NCBI RefSeq assembly: GCF_000585375.1
Contig: NZ_KK073874.1
Coordinates: 4,991,251 to 5,055,250, forward strand
Direction of reading: 5' to 3'
DNA from: Cryptosporangium arvum DSM 44712
GTDB lineage: Bacteria; Actinomycetota; Actinomycetes; Mycobacteriales; Cryptosporangiaceae
DNA length: 64,000 nt
Position 1 is the first letter of the stretch, and every line of letters begins with the position of its first letter. Both the position numbers and the translations under genes were made by a program. Positions 17,395 through 25,147 of the stretch are shown here, piece after piece. The notes under the pieces were generated by a model. It had not been told where the DNA came from. It searched no databases and was given only the letters and a program-made list of their open reading frames with translations.

Positions 17395-17405
17395 CGGAGG
17401 TGACA

Positions 17406-18032
17406 GTGGAACTCTCCGACGACTACGCCGGCGCCGGGTTCGGGCAGCCGCTGGACTGGGGCCGCTCCCCGGCGGTGCTGGTCATCGACATGGTGCGGGC
17501 GTACTTCGAGCCCGGCGCGGAGCTGTACCTGGGATCGCGCTCGTGCCTGGACTCCGCCGCCCGGGTCGTGACCGCCGCCCGGAGCGCGGGGGTGCCGGTC
17601 ATCGTCACCAAGGTCGTGTACGCGGCGGGCGGAGCCGACGGCGGTCTGTTCTACCGCAAGGTCGGCGCGCTGCGTCACTTCGCGGCCGGCGCTGCGGGGT
17701 CGCTCGGCGAGGTGATGCCCGAGGTGGCGCCGGAACCCGGCGATCTCGTCGTCACCAAGCAGTACGCCAGCGCCTTCTTCGGTACCTCGCTGGCCGCGAC
17801 GCTCGCCTCGCGGCGGATCGACACGCTGGTCCTCTGCGGGGTGAGCACGTCCGGCTGCGTGCGCGCCACCGCGGTCGACGCGATCTCGTCGGGCTACGTA
17901 CCGATCGTCGTGGCCGACGCCGTCGGCGACCGGGATCCGCGGCCGCACGAGGCGAGCCTGTTCGACCTGGCCGCGAAGTACGCGGAGGTCTGGTCGGAGG
18001 AGAAGGTCCTGAAGCGACTGAATCAGCGTTAA
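17406..18032 (+). CDS. isochorismatase-family amidohydrolase (N-carbamoylsarcosine amidase-like)
   Basis: A 208-aa cysteine hydrolase. The catalytic triad is visible as Asp28 (VLVIDMVRAY), Lys118 (VVTKQYASAFFGT) and Cys151 (GVSTSGCVRATAVDAISSGY). The Lys-to-Cys spacing of 33 matches, from memory, that of Arthrobacter N-carbamoylsarcosine amidohydrolase, whose LFY-K and ASAF-GT stretches are also shared. This subgroup hydrolyses N-carbamoyl compounds to amine, CO2 and ammonia. Start GTG 17406 follows GGAGG by five bases; the in-frame upstream GTG at 17367 would lie within the hairpin. Placed after hyuAB, it would act on the ring-opened product of a hydantoin. That pathway is inference. Confidence 0.82.
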   Translation: MELSDDYAGAGFGQPLDWGRSPAVLVIDMVRAYFEPGAELYLGSRSCLDSAARVVTAARSAGVPVIVTKVVYAAGGADGGLFYRKVGALRHFAAGAAGSLGEVMPEVAPEPGDLVVTKQYASAFFGTSLAATLASRRIDTLVLCGVSTSGCVRATAVDAISSGYVPIVVADAVGDRDPRPHEASLFDLAAKYAEVWSEEKVLKRLNQR

Positions 18033-18073
18033 CATCGGTTCGCTCGCTACCAACGACGGCGGCAGGAGCGACC

Positions 18074-19321
18074 GTGACCTCGACCCGCACGTACGACCCC
18101 ATCGACGTCAGCTCGATGGAGTTCTGGACCAGCACCGCGCCCGAGCGCGAGCGCACGTTCGCCGCGCTGCGCGCCCAGCGCCCCGTCTCCTGGCACCCGA
18201 TGCCCGAGAGCGGGCTGATGGACGACCCGGACGACCCCGGCTTCTGGGCGGTCGTGCGGCACGCGGACATCGTGGAGGTCAGCCGGCGCAGCGACGTGTT
18301 CGTGTCCGGGCGCGGGGTGATGTTCGGCAACGCGCCCGAGGAGCTGCTCGAGGCGTCGCAGTCGTTCCTCGCGATGGACCCGCCCCGGCACACGCTGATC
18401 CGCAAGCTGGTCAGCGCGGCGTTCACCGCCCGCCAGATCTCCCGGATCTCGGCGGAGATCGAACAGGACGCGCGGACGGTCGTCGAGGAGCTCGTGCGGG
18501 GCGGGCCGGACGTCGACTTCGTCGAGCACTGCTCGGCGAAGCTGCCGATCCGGACGCTGGCCCGGATGATGGGCATCCCGCAGTCCGAGTGGGAGTCGGT
18601 GGTGCACCACGCGAACGCGCTGGTGTCGGCGGCGGACCCGGAGTTCACCGCCGGTCGCGACCCCGTCCAGGTGCTGCTCGACTCGCTGTTCGTGCTGCAC
18701 CAGACCGCGTCGGACCTGGCGACCCGACGCCGGGAGCACCCGGCCGACGACCTGATGACGAACCTGACCCAGGCCGAGGTGGACGGGCAGCGGCTCACCG
18801 ACGCCGAGATCGCCGCGTTCTTCGTGCTGCTCTCGGTGGCCGGCAACGACACGACCCGGCAGACGACGTCGCACGCGATGCGGGCGTTCTCGCTGTTCCC
18901 GGCGCAGCGGGAGTGGCTGCTCGAGGACTTCGAAGGGCGCATCGGCAGCGCGGTCGAGGAGTTCGTGCGCTGGGCGACGCCGGTGATGACGTTCCGCCGT
19001 ACCGCGGCCGTGCCGTTCGAGCTGCACGGCCAGCAGATCGACGAGGGCGACAAGGTCGTCATGTTCTACGCGTCGGGCAACATGGACGAGTCGGTCTTCG
19101 ACCACCCCGAGCGGTTCGACCTGTCGCGCAAACCGAACCCGCACGTGGCGTTCGGCGGCGGCGGCGTGCACTACTGCCTCGGTAGCAACGTGGCGAAGGT
19201 GCAGCTCAAGGCGATCTTCCGGGAACTGTTCCGGCAGGTGCCCCAGCTGCAGGCCGGCGAACCGCAGTACGTACCGGGCGCTTTCATCCACGCGATCCGC
19301 TCGATGCCCTGCACGTTCTGA
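18074..19321 (+). CDS. cytochrome P450
   Basis: A 415-aa soluble bacterial P450. The I-helix oxygen-binding motif is LLSVAGNDTTRQ, the heme-binding loop is HVAFGGGGVHYCLGSNVAK with the axial Cys, and the C-helix has MDPPRHTLIRKL. ExxR is read as EEFVRW. AGGAG six bases before the GTG supports the start. It sits 41 bases after the amidohydrolase in the same direction and is probably the last gene of the operon. Such P450s hydroxylate or N/O-dealkylate small molecules, with electrons from a ferredoxin encoded elsewhere. Here it may start attack on the substrate of the cluster. Confidence 0.92.
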   Translation: MTSTRTYDPIDVSSMEFWTSTAPERERTFAALRAQRPVSWHPMPESGLMDDPDDPGFWAVVRHADIVEVSRRSDVFVSGRGVMFGNAPEELLEASQSFLAMDPPRHTLIRKLVSAAFTARQISRISAEIEQDARTVVEELVRGGPDVDFVEHCSAKLPIRTLARMMGIPQSEWESVVHHANALVSAADPEFTAGRDPVQVLLDSLFVLHQTASDLATRRREHPADDLMTNLTQAEVDGQRLTDAEIAAFFVLLSVAGNDTTRQTTSHAMRAFSLFPAQREWLLEDFEGRIGSAVEEFVRWATPVMTFRRTAAVPFELHGQQIDEGDKVVMFYASGNMDESVFDHPERFDLSRKPNPHVAFGGGGVHYCLGSNVAKVQLKAIFRELFRQVPQLQAGEPQYVPGAFIHAIRSMPCTF

Positions 19322-19473
19322 GGCCGGATATCTTTCGAGTGACGCCAGTGGCGCCTTCCTCGGCAATGTCGCGGGACGACCGAACCTGACGCTGAATCGC
19401 GTCGTGTAGAGCTGCGCAGCCAGCCGGACTGCCAGTTTTCACCCGCGATTCCGAGCCAGGAGTTGTCTTTGCC

Positions 19474-19965
19474 ATGCTCACGAACAGGTCGTTCGTCGCC
19501 GTCGTCGGTGCGCTGATTGCCATTCTCGTCGCGCCGGCCCCACCCGCCTGGGCGGCACCGAAACCGCCCGATCCCCGTTACGACGTAGTCGATTCCTGGT
19601 CCGACGCCACCGGAGCGACTGTCTATCTGCGCCGCGGCTCGTGGAACGGCAAAACCGGATGGGGATACGAGAAAGTGACTCGGTACCACAATCTCAATGT
19701 CGCCGCCGTCCGGCTGACTACCCGGTATCCGGAGAGCCGGTCCCTCGTCGCCGGGACGAAATACAACTACGTCACCCCGGTGCACCATGTACGGTGCTCC
19801 GGATGGTGGCTGTTTCGCCGGTGCGAGATTGTGGAGACGGTCGATGTGACGGTGGGCGTGGACTTTCGGAACGTCGGCAGCGGATCGTTCGGGGTCGTAA
19901 CCGCATTCTGCTCGGGCGATCCGAAGTGTCCGGACTGGGTCAGGAATGCGGCGAACAACCGATGA
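19474..19965 (+). CDS. secreted hypothetical protein with four cysteines
   Basis: A 163-aa protein with a Sec signal peptide: MLTNR, hydrophobic core FVAVVGALIAILVA, and likely cleavage after PAWA (about residue 27). The mature part is short, rich in aromatic and Arg residues, and contains Cys in VRCSGWWLFRRCEIV and AFCSGDPKCPDW, suggesting two disulfides. AGGAG lies about eleven bases before ATG. Base composition is visibly lower in GC than neighbouring genes, hinting at recent arrival. No family was recognised. Its stop overlaps the next start (ATGA). Confidence 0.7.
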   Translation: MLTNRSFVAVVGALIAILVAPAPPAWAAPKPPDPRYDVVDSWSDATGATVYLRRGSWNGKTGWGYEKVTRYHNLNVAAVRLTTRYPESRSLVAGTKYNYVTPVHHVRCSGWWLFRRCEIVETVDVTVGVDFRNVGSGSFGVVTAFCSGDPKCPDWVRNAANNR

Positions 19966-20459
19966 CCACCACCGCGGTAACGCAAGGGCGGTTCTTGGTT
20001 GAAGTGGCGGCCGTGCAGCGGGACTCCGCTCAGGGCCTGATCTCGGTGGTGCGGTTCGGGGCGGAGGCGTCGGTCACCGTCACCGGAGTCTCGGACACCG
20101 GGGAACGCACGGTGGTGGTGCCGGTCACGGCCGGGCGCGCCGTGATCGCGGCGGCCGTGTTCCCCGGGGAGCCGCCGCCCGGGCGGGGTGACGCGGAGGG
20201 GTTCCCGGTGCTCGCCCCGCCGCGGGCCGTGCACGCCGAGCTGCTCCGGGACCTCGGGGTCAACGCCGACGCGCTCAGCGGCTACCTCGGTGGCGGGGTC
20301 GTCTACACCGAGGTGCGCAGCGACGGGCGGACGTCCACGGTGGTCGTCGGCCGGGAGGACGGCGGTGCGGGCGCCGAGGTCGCGCTGTCGCTCACGCCGG
20401 ACGAGCCGGTCGTGGGAGTCCCGTACTCGCTCGTCGAGGCGCTCCTGACGCCGCCCTGA
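19962..20459 (+). CDS. hypothetical protein, beta-rich
   Basis: A 165-aa protein beginning MTTTAVTQGRFLVEVAAVQR. It has no signal peptide or membrane segment. The first half alternates hydrophobic residues in several predicted strands (LISVVRFGAEASVTVTGVSD, then RTVVVPVTAGRAVIAAAVFP). The end reads PVVGVPYSLVEALLTPP. The ATG overlaps the stop of the secreted protein gene by four bases, so they form an operon. No family recognised. The longer in-frame ORF upstream overlaps the secreted protein gene and is not used. Confidence 0.65.
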   Translation: MTTTAVTQGRFLVEVAAVQRDSAQGLISVVRFGAEASVTVTGVSDTGERTVVVPVTAGRAVIAAAVFPGEPPPGRGDAEGFPVLAPPRAVHAELLRDLGVNADALSGYLGGGVVYTEVRSDGRTSTVVVGREDGGAGAEVALSLTPDEPVVGVPYSLVEALLTPP

Positions 20460-20543
20460 CGGATGCCGTGTCGGCGGCGCGACGGTCCGCCCGCGCGACG
20501 CCCGCGATCCTGGAGCGCACACAGCGGACCAGGGACGGCGGGG

Positions 20544-20891
20544 ATGACGATGACGGTGCTGGCGTTCGGCGGGGCCGTGATCCTGCTGGCCATCGGGCTG
20601 CTCAGCGCGTTCACGGCGACCGCGGTGCGGTGGTCGCCCGACGCTCCGGGCCGGAGAGGGGTGATCGCCCGACGGCTGACCGGCGCCGACGGGTCGAGCC
20701 CGGCGACGCTCTGGTGGGCCGCGGGCGAGCTCGGGCTGATGAGCGTCGGCTGCGTGTCCGTCGGCCTGGGGGCGCTGCCGCGGTACGAGGACGCGATCTG
20801 GCCGAGCGTGGTCGCGCTCGTGTTCCTCGCGGCCGGGGGCGCCGTGGGCGTCGCGATGGTGCTCCGCCGGCGGACGCGGGCCGGGCGATGA
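20544..20891 (+). CDS. small membrane protein, hypothetical
   Basis: A 115-aa protein with three likely transmembrane helices: FGGAVILLAIGLLSAFTATA near the N-terminus, WWAAGELGLMSVGCVSVGLG in the middle and SVVALVFLAAGGAVGVAMVL before a basic tail RRRTRAGR. ATG 20544 follows a G-rich stretch; an in-frame ATG at 20463 would add a basic, proline-rich leader and is less likely. It follows the two preceding small genes by 84 bases and may be part of the same transcript. Function unknown. Confidence 0.6.
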   Translation: MTMTVLAFGGAVILLAIGLLSAFTATAVRWSPDAPGRRGVIARRLTGADGSSPATLWWAAGELGLMSVGCVSVGLGALPRYEDAIWPSVVALVFLAAGGAVGVAMVLRRRTRAGR

Positions 20892-20896
20892 CCGGC

Positions 20897-20932
20897 GGCC
20901 CTCCGCGCCCGCGGAAGCAGACGCGGAAGGCC
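20897..20932. terminator. stem-loop between convergent genes
   Basis: GGCCCTCCGCG (20897-20907) pairs with CGCGGAAGGCC (20922-20932), 10 of 11 positions, around a 14-base loop. It lies between the end of the membrane protein gene (20891) and the end of the opposing 90-aa gene (20939), fitting a two-way terminator. Confidence 0.5.
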
Positions 20933-20938
20933 GGTGCG

Positions 20939-21211
20939 TTACGACGCCGCCACTAACTCCCGGTTGGGATGACGGAGCAGCCAGAACCCCAGCGCACGGG
21001 GCATGCGCCGGGGCTTCGGCTGCCGGACGTAGGGCTCCCAGGCCGCCTTGAGCGGCTCGGGAACCTCACTCGCCGCCAGATGACGGTTACAGGAATCGCA
21101 GGGGACGCGTTCCAGCGCTGCGTACAGAGCCTTGGTCGTGCGAGCCGCCTCGACCCGTTCGTACCAACCGCAGCAACGCTCGGAGCGCGCTAATTCGTCG
21201 TTCTGGGCCAT
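20939..21211 (-). CDS. hypothetical protein with CxxC
   Basis: A 90-aa protein starting MAQNDELARSERCCGWYERV. It has a Cys pair in RCCGW and a CDSC motif in RVPCDSCNRHLAASEV, so it may bind zinc, though only four Cys and one His are available. The C-terminus is basic (RQPKPRRMPRALGF). GAAGGGA lies about 12 bases ahead of the ATG. No family recognised. Confidence 0.55.
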   Translation of the reverse strand: MAQNDELARSERCCGWYERVEAARTTKALYAALERVPCDSCNRHLAASEVPEPLKAAWEPYVRQPKPRRMPRALGFWLLRHPNRELVAAS

Positions 21212-21306
21212 GGGGGGAGCTGTCCCTTCGACACCGTCGTCGATCAAATCCTGGGACGATTCTGCCCTCTCATGTGATTTCTGTCTCGGAGTTCGAGATG
21301 TAGGGG

Positions 21307-22074
21307 TTAGAAGCCCGGGAACGTGGCGCGCAGCGCGTCCAGATCGACGTTCTCGGCCGTCACCGACGGGCTGTGGGCCGGGTCCAGCCGGCCGTAGAGC
21401 AGCCGGAGGAACGCCTCGGCCGGCAACTGGAGCTCGCCGGTGCTCTCGCCGCCGTCCCACGGCTCGAGGGCGACCTTCTCGCCCAGGACGAGGGCGTACT
21501 CGGCGTCGGGGTCGCTGACCGTGACGTGGATCCGGCCGGCCGGGCCCGGCTTGCCGGCGAACCCGACGAGGCTCTTGGCGAACTCGAGGATCGTGGCGAC
21601 GGCCTCGGGCAGGACGGTCGCGGACGGGTCGAGCATGACCTCGACGTCCCAGGTATGGACGGCGTGCTCGGACAGGCGCATGGCGACGAACGTCGCGAGG
21701 TCGGCCGGGCCGAACCAGAGGTCGAAGCGGGCGGTCTCGCGCTGTTCGGCGGTGAGGCCCTCGATCTTCTCGACCAGACGCGCGTCGGAGTCGAGGGCGT
21801 CGGCGGCCTGCGCGTCGGGGTCCTTGGCGTCCCAGACCGCCCAGACGCCCTGGAAGGCTTCCTGCTCGGGTGCCGGGGTCCGCTCGACGCCGGCGTCGAA
21901 GATCAGCCCGTTGATCTCGGCCCCGGAGCCGAGGTGCGACAGGACCTGCGCGATCGACCACTCGGACGGGTAGCCAGGGCTGCGTACCTGCTCGGGGGTG
22001 AGCGGCGCGGCGACCGCCCGGAGCCGGTCGTGGGAGGCGCGGAGGGCCGCGATGCGAGTGAGAGCGTCGGTCAT
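21307..22074 (-). CDS. maleylpyruvate isomerase family mycothiol-dependent enzyme
   Basis: A 255-aa protein of the DinB/MDMPI superfamily. The N-terminal four-helix domain has SEWSIAQVLSHLGSGAEI, with the first metal His, and the conserved RLSEHAVHTWDVEVML with the Glu/His cluster. A C-terminal sterol-carrier-like domain (SDPDAEYALVLGEKVALEPW) follows. Mycothiol is the actinobacterial thiol, and these enzymes use it for isomerisation or thiol transfer; the true substrate of most members is unknown. Its ATG overlaps the stop of the MFS gene upstream (ATGA), so exporter and enzyme are one operon, perhaps for detoxification. Confidence 0.88.
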   Translation of the reverse strand: MTDALTRIAALRASHDRLRAVAAPLTPEQVRSPGYPSEWSIAQVLSHLGSGAEINGLIFDAGVERTPAPEQEAFQGVWAVWDAKDPDAQAADALDSDARLVEKIEGLTAEQRETARFDLWFGPADLATFVAMRLSEHAVHTWDVEVMLDPSATVLPEAVATILEFAKSLVGFAGKPGPAGRIHVTVSDPDAEYALVLGEKVALEPWDGGESTGELQLPAEAFLRLLYGRLDPAHSPSVTAENVDLDALRATFPGF

Positions 22075-23288
22075 GCGCTCACCTTAGGACGCTCACTGCG
22101 CGACACGGCGGGACGCCGCGACGTCCCGACCGCCGTGAGGGTGGCCGCGAGCGCGGCCAGGGCGATCAGGACGCCGATCAGGGCGACGGTGAGCGGCCAG
22201 CCGCCCGCGTGCCAGCCGATGCCGACGGCGGCCCCGAACACGCTGGATCCGGCGTAGTACCCGAACACGTAGAGCGCACCGGCGGTCGCGGGCCGGGCCG
22301 CGCCGACCACCGGGGCCCATCCGCTCGCGGTCGAGTGCGCGCCGAAGAACCCGGCGGTGAAGATCAGCAGGCCGAGCGCGATCGTCGGCAGCCACGGCGG
22401 CAGCGTGAGCAGCAGCCCGGCCCCCATCAGCGCGATCGAGGCGAGCAGCACCGGGGGACGGCCGACGCGGTCGGCGGCCCGCCCGGCCAGCGCGGAGGCG
22501 GCGGTGCCCGCGAGGTAGGTGAGGAAGACCGCGCCGATCACGGCCTCGGAGACGTCGAACGGGGCCGCGGTGAGGCGGTAGGTGAGGAAGTTGTAGGCCG
22601 CGACGAAGCCTCCCATGAGCAGGAACGGCACCGCGAGCAGGGCGAGCAGCGCGGGGTCGCGCCACACCCCCGCTCGTCCCTCCGCAGCGCTCGGACCGGC
22701 CGTGACCGGCCCGGTCGGTGGCGGCAGCAGACGCCAGAACAGCACGGTGGCGACGAGGCCGAGCAGGCCGATCGCCGCCAGCGCCCAGCGCCAGCCGGCC
22801 ACGTCGACGACGATCGACGACACGAGCCGGCCGGTCACTCCCCCGACCGAGTTCCCGGCGACGTAGAGCCCCATCGCCGCGCCCAGCCCGCTCGGGTGCA
22901 CCTCGGCGGCCACGTGCCCCATCGCCACCCCGACGACCGCCGCGAGCGCCGCCCCGCTCGCGGCGCGCAGCACGAGCAGCGTGGCGAACGTCGGGGCGGC
23001 CGCGCACGCGAACATCAGCACGACCGACGCGACGAGCCCGGCACGCATCACCCGGCGCCGCCCGAACCGCTGCCCGAGCCAGGTCGCCGGCACGACGAGC
23101 AACGCCAGCGTGCCGGTCGTCACCGAGAGCGACAGGCTCGCGGTGGTGGCGTCGACCGCGAAGTGCGCGGAGAGACGGGGCAGCAGCGGCTGGGTCGCGT
23201 AGAGCAGGCCGAAGGCCGCGAGGCCGATCAGCGCCATCCCGACGTTCAGCGCGCGGTACCCCGGGGTTCCCGGGAGGTGACGAGGCAC
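22071..23288 (-). CDS. MFS transporter
   Basis: A 405-aa, 12-helix major facilitator. It begins near YRALNVGMALIGLAAFGLLY, contains TWLGQRFGRRRVMRAGL (the loop 2-3 motif A, GxxxDRxGRR type) and a second copy in GRAADRVGRPPVLL. I chose GTG 23288; ATG 23330 lies only 13 bases from the divergent LysR start and has no ribosome binding site. The YnfM/arabinose-efflux-like branch (TQPLLPRLSAHF) exports small molecules. It is divergent from a LysR regulator that probably controls it. Confidence 0.85.
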   Translation of the reverse strand: MPRHLPGTPGYRALNVGMALIGLAAFGLLYATQPLLPRLSAHFAVDATTASLSLSVTTGTLALLVVPATWLGQRFGRRRVMRAGLVASVVLMFACAAAPTFATLLVLRAASGAALAAVVGVAMGHVAAEVHPSGLGAAMGLYVAGNSVGGVTGRLVSSIVVDVAGWRWALAAIGLLGLVATVLFWRLLPPPTGPVTAGPSAAEGRAGVWRDPALLALLAVPFLLMGGFVAAYNFLTYRLTAAPFDVSEAVIGAVFLTYLAGTAASALAGRAADRVGRPPVLLASIALMGAGLLLTLPPWLPTIALGLLIFTAGFFGAHSTASGWAPVVGAARPATAGALYVFGYYAGSSVFGAAVGIGWHAGGWPLTVALIGVLIALAALAATLTAVGTSRRPAVSRSERPKVSA

Positions 23289-23326
23289 CTTCCCGACGGT
23301 CCTCGCCCTGATCGCATACGTCCAAT

Positions 23327-23350
23327 GCATCTGTGGCAGTTAAATGATGC
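23327..23350. promoter_or_regulatory. GCATC-N14-GATGC inverted repeat
   Basis: GCATC (23327-23331) and GATGC (23346-23350) face each other across 14 bases between the MFS gene and the LysR gene, overlapping the LysR start. The spacing is near that of LysR-type sites. Short arms make chance occurrence possible. Confidence 0.3.
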
Positions 23351-24285
23351 GGATGGAGGATGAATTCGTGCGTCCGTTGCGTGAGCTGGTCGCGGTGGCC
23401 CGCACCGGCCACCTGACCGAGGCCGCCCGTGACCTCGGGGTGCCCCAGCCGACGCTGAGCCGCTCGCTCGCGCGGCTCTCGGCGCAGGTCGGAGCGCCGC
23501 TGCTGCTCAGAAAGGGCCGCGGGATCGCGCTGAGCCGGCACGGGCGGCTGCTGGCGGCGGCCGCGGACCGCGCGGTCCAGGAGGTCGACGAGGCCGTGCG
23601 ACGCATCCGGGCCGACGTCGATCCGGAGTCCGGCCTGGTTCGCCTCGGCTTCCAGCACGTGCTCGGCGCCGAGCTGGTCACCAGGACGCTCGGTGATTTC
23701 CACGCGGCCCGGCCCGGGGTGCGGTTGCAGCTGGCCGAAGGGGGCGCCGGCCATCTGGTCGCCGACGTCGCGTCCGGGCGGCTCGACCTGGCGCTGGTGG
23801 CCACGCTGGAAACGGTGGACGGCGCGTCGGTGCTGGGCACCGAGCCGCTGCGTGTGCTGCTGCCGTCGGGGCACCCGCGGGCGCGCGACGCGTCGATCGA
23901 CCTGGCCGCGCTGGCCGGCGAGCCGTTCGTCGCGATGGCCGAGGGGTACGGGATGCGCACGATCACCGACCGGCTGCTGCGCGACGCCGGGCTGGCGCCG
24001 GAGCCCGCGTGCACGTGCGAGGACCTGGCGACGGCGGCGGGGCTCGTCGCGGCCGGGCTGGGCGTGACCGTGGTCCCGGCCGGGATCGCGCCGCCGGGCA
24101 CGGTGGAGGTGCCGCTGGCGCGGGCGGCCGAGCGGGTCGTGCAGCTGCTGTGGAGCGCGGAGAGCATCACGTCGGCACCCGTGGTGGCCCTCCGTGACGC
24201 GCTCGCGCGGACCGTTCCCGCCCAGCTCGCCGAACCGGCCGGCGGCGCGCGCCGGCGCCCACCCGGCCCGATCAGTCGGCGATGA
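23344..24285 (+). CDS. LysR-family transcriptional regulator
   Basis: A 313-aa LysR regulator. The winged HTH is in LRELVAVARTGHLTEAARDL and VPQPTLSRSLARLSAQVGAP; the effector domain follows from about residue 97 (LVRLGFQHVLGAELVTRTLG). It is divergent from the MFS/mycothiol enzyme operon, the usual target arrangement. Start codon ATG 23344, with ATG 23347 and 23353 also in frame. The C-terminus is an unusually basic, proline-rich tail (GGARRRPPGPISRR) and its coding end overlaps the convergent DeoR gene by 14 bases. Confidence 0.9.
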   Translation: MMRMEDEFVRPLRELVAVARTGHLTEAARDLGVPQPTLSRSLARLSAQVGAPLLLRKGRGIALSRHGRLLAAAADRAVQEVDEAVRRIRADVDPESGLVRLGFQHVLGAELVTRTLGDFHAARPGVRLQLAEGGAGHLVADVASGRLDLALVATLETVDGASVLGTEPLRVLLPSGHPRARDASIDLAALAGEPFVAMAEGYGMRTITDRLLRDAGLAPEPACTCEDLATAAGLVAAGLGVTVVPAGIAPPGTVEVPLARAAERVVQLLWSAESITSAPVVALRDALARTVPAQLAEPAGGARRRPPGPISRR

Positions 24286-25051
24286 CGACCTCGGTGCCGG
24301 CGCGGCGGATCGCGTCGATGCCCGCCGGGTCCGCGCTCGAGTCGGTGACCAGCACCGACACGTCGGTGATCGGGCAGATGCCGGCGAGGTAGGCGCGCCC
24401 GATCTTCGAGCCGTCGGCCACCACGATCACCCGGTCCGCGCGCCGGATCATGCACGCGTTCGTGTGCGCCTCGATCTCGTCGTGGGTCGTCAGGCCGCCG
24501 CGGGCGCTGATGCCGTCGACACCGACGACCGCGACCTGCATGTTCAGGCCCTCGAGGGCCCGGTCGGCGATCGGCCCGACCAGCTCGTAGGACTGGGTGC
24601 GCGACACTCCCCCGGTCATGATGAGCTTCAGCCGCGGCCGCAGTGCCAGTTCCGAGGCGATGTTCAGCGCGTTCGTGACCACGGTGAGGTCGACGCGCTC
24701 GGCGAGCATCCGGGCCAGGATGTGCGTCGTCGTGCCGCCGGTGAGGCCCAGCGTCAGCGGGCCCCGGGGCAGCAGGTCCGCGGCCCGCCGCGCCACCACG
24801 CCCTTCGCGTCGCGGTTCTGGCCGGCCCGGTAGCGCACCGGCAGCTCGTAGGCCACGTCCACCGCAACCGCCCCGCCGTGCGTGCGGGAGAGCAACTTCT
24901 GGTCCTCGAGCACCTGCAGGTCACGGCGGATCGTCGCGGCCGAGACGACGAACTCGTCGGCCAGCCGCCCGGCGTCGACCGATCCGTCGGCGGCCAGCCG
25001 TTCGAGGATGGCCGAGACGCGCTCGGCCCGGCGAAGTGACGACCGCGGCAT
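24272..25051 (-). CDS. DeoR-family sugar-operon regulator
   Basis: A 259-aa DeoR regulator. The N-terminal HTH is AGRLADEFVVSAATIRRDLQ with VLEDQKLLSRTHGGAV after it. The sugar-phosphate sensing DeoRC domain has LGLTGGTTTHILARML, VTNALNIASELAL, MTGGVSRTQSYELVGP and the GVDGISARGGLTTHD stretch. It is divergent from the sugar catabolic genes that follow (GH4, SIS, ABC, kinases, aldolase) and is very likely their repressor, relieved by a phosphorylated sugar, as for AgaR and similar proteins. Confidence 0.9.
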   Translation of the reverse strand: MPRSSLRRAERVSAILERLAADGSVDAGRLADEFVVSAATIRRDLQVLEDQKLLSRTHGGAVAVDVAYELPVRYRAGQNRDAKGVVARRAADLLPRGPLTLGLTGGTTTHILARMLAERVDLTVVTNALNIASELALRPRLKLIMTGGVSRTQSYELVGPIADRALEGLNMQVAVVGVDGISARGGLTTHDEIEAHTNACMIRRADRVIVVADGSKIGRAYLAGICPITDVSVLVTDSSADPAGIDAIRRAGTEVVIAD

Positions 25052-25072
25052 CCGTGACCCCTAACTGAAGAC

Positions 25073-25102
25073 CCAAACGAGCACTGAGAATAGTCCGTTT
25101 GG
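25073..25102. promoter_or_regulatory. CCAAACG-N16-CGTTTGG inverted repeat
   Basis: Perfect 7-bp arms (25073-25079 and 25096-25102) lie between the DeoR gene and the GH4 gene. This is the natural place for an operator of the DeoR protein acting on both promoters. A related CGTTTG-CGCGCG stretch occurs near 26453 before the SIS gene. Confidence 0.5.
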
Positions 25103-25147
25103 CGCGTAACACTGTTCGTTCGTGAGCGATCCGCGCAAAATCGCGCC

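Noticed and set aside
15330-18053. A 907-codon open frame antisense to hyuB and its neighbours
   Set aside because: Low-complexity Arg/Val/Asp/His-rich translation and no motif; it crosses three well-supported genes on the other strand.
20463-20543. ATG 20463 as start of the small membrane protein
   Set aside because: It would add a 27-residue Arg/Pro/Ser-rich leader ahead of the first helix; ATG 20544 gives a normal membrane protein start.
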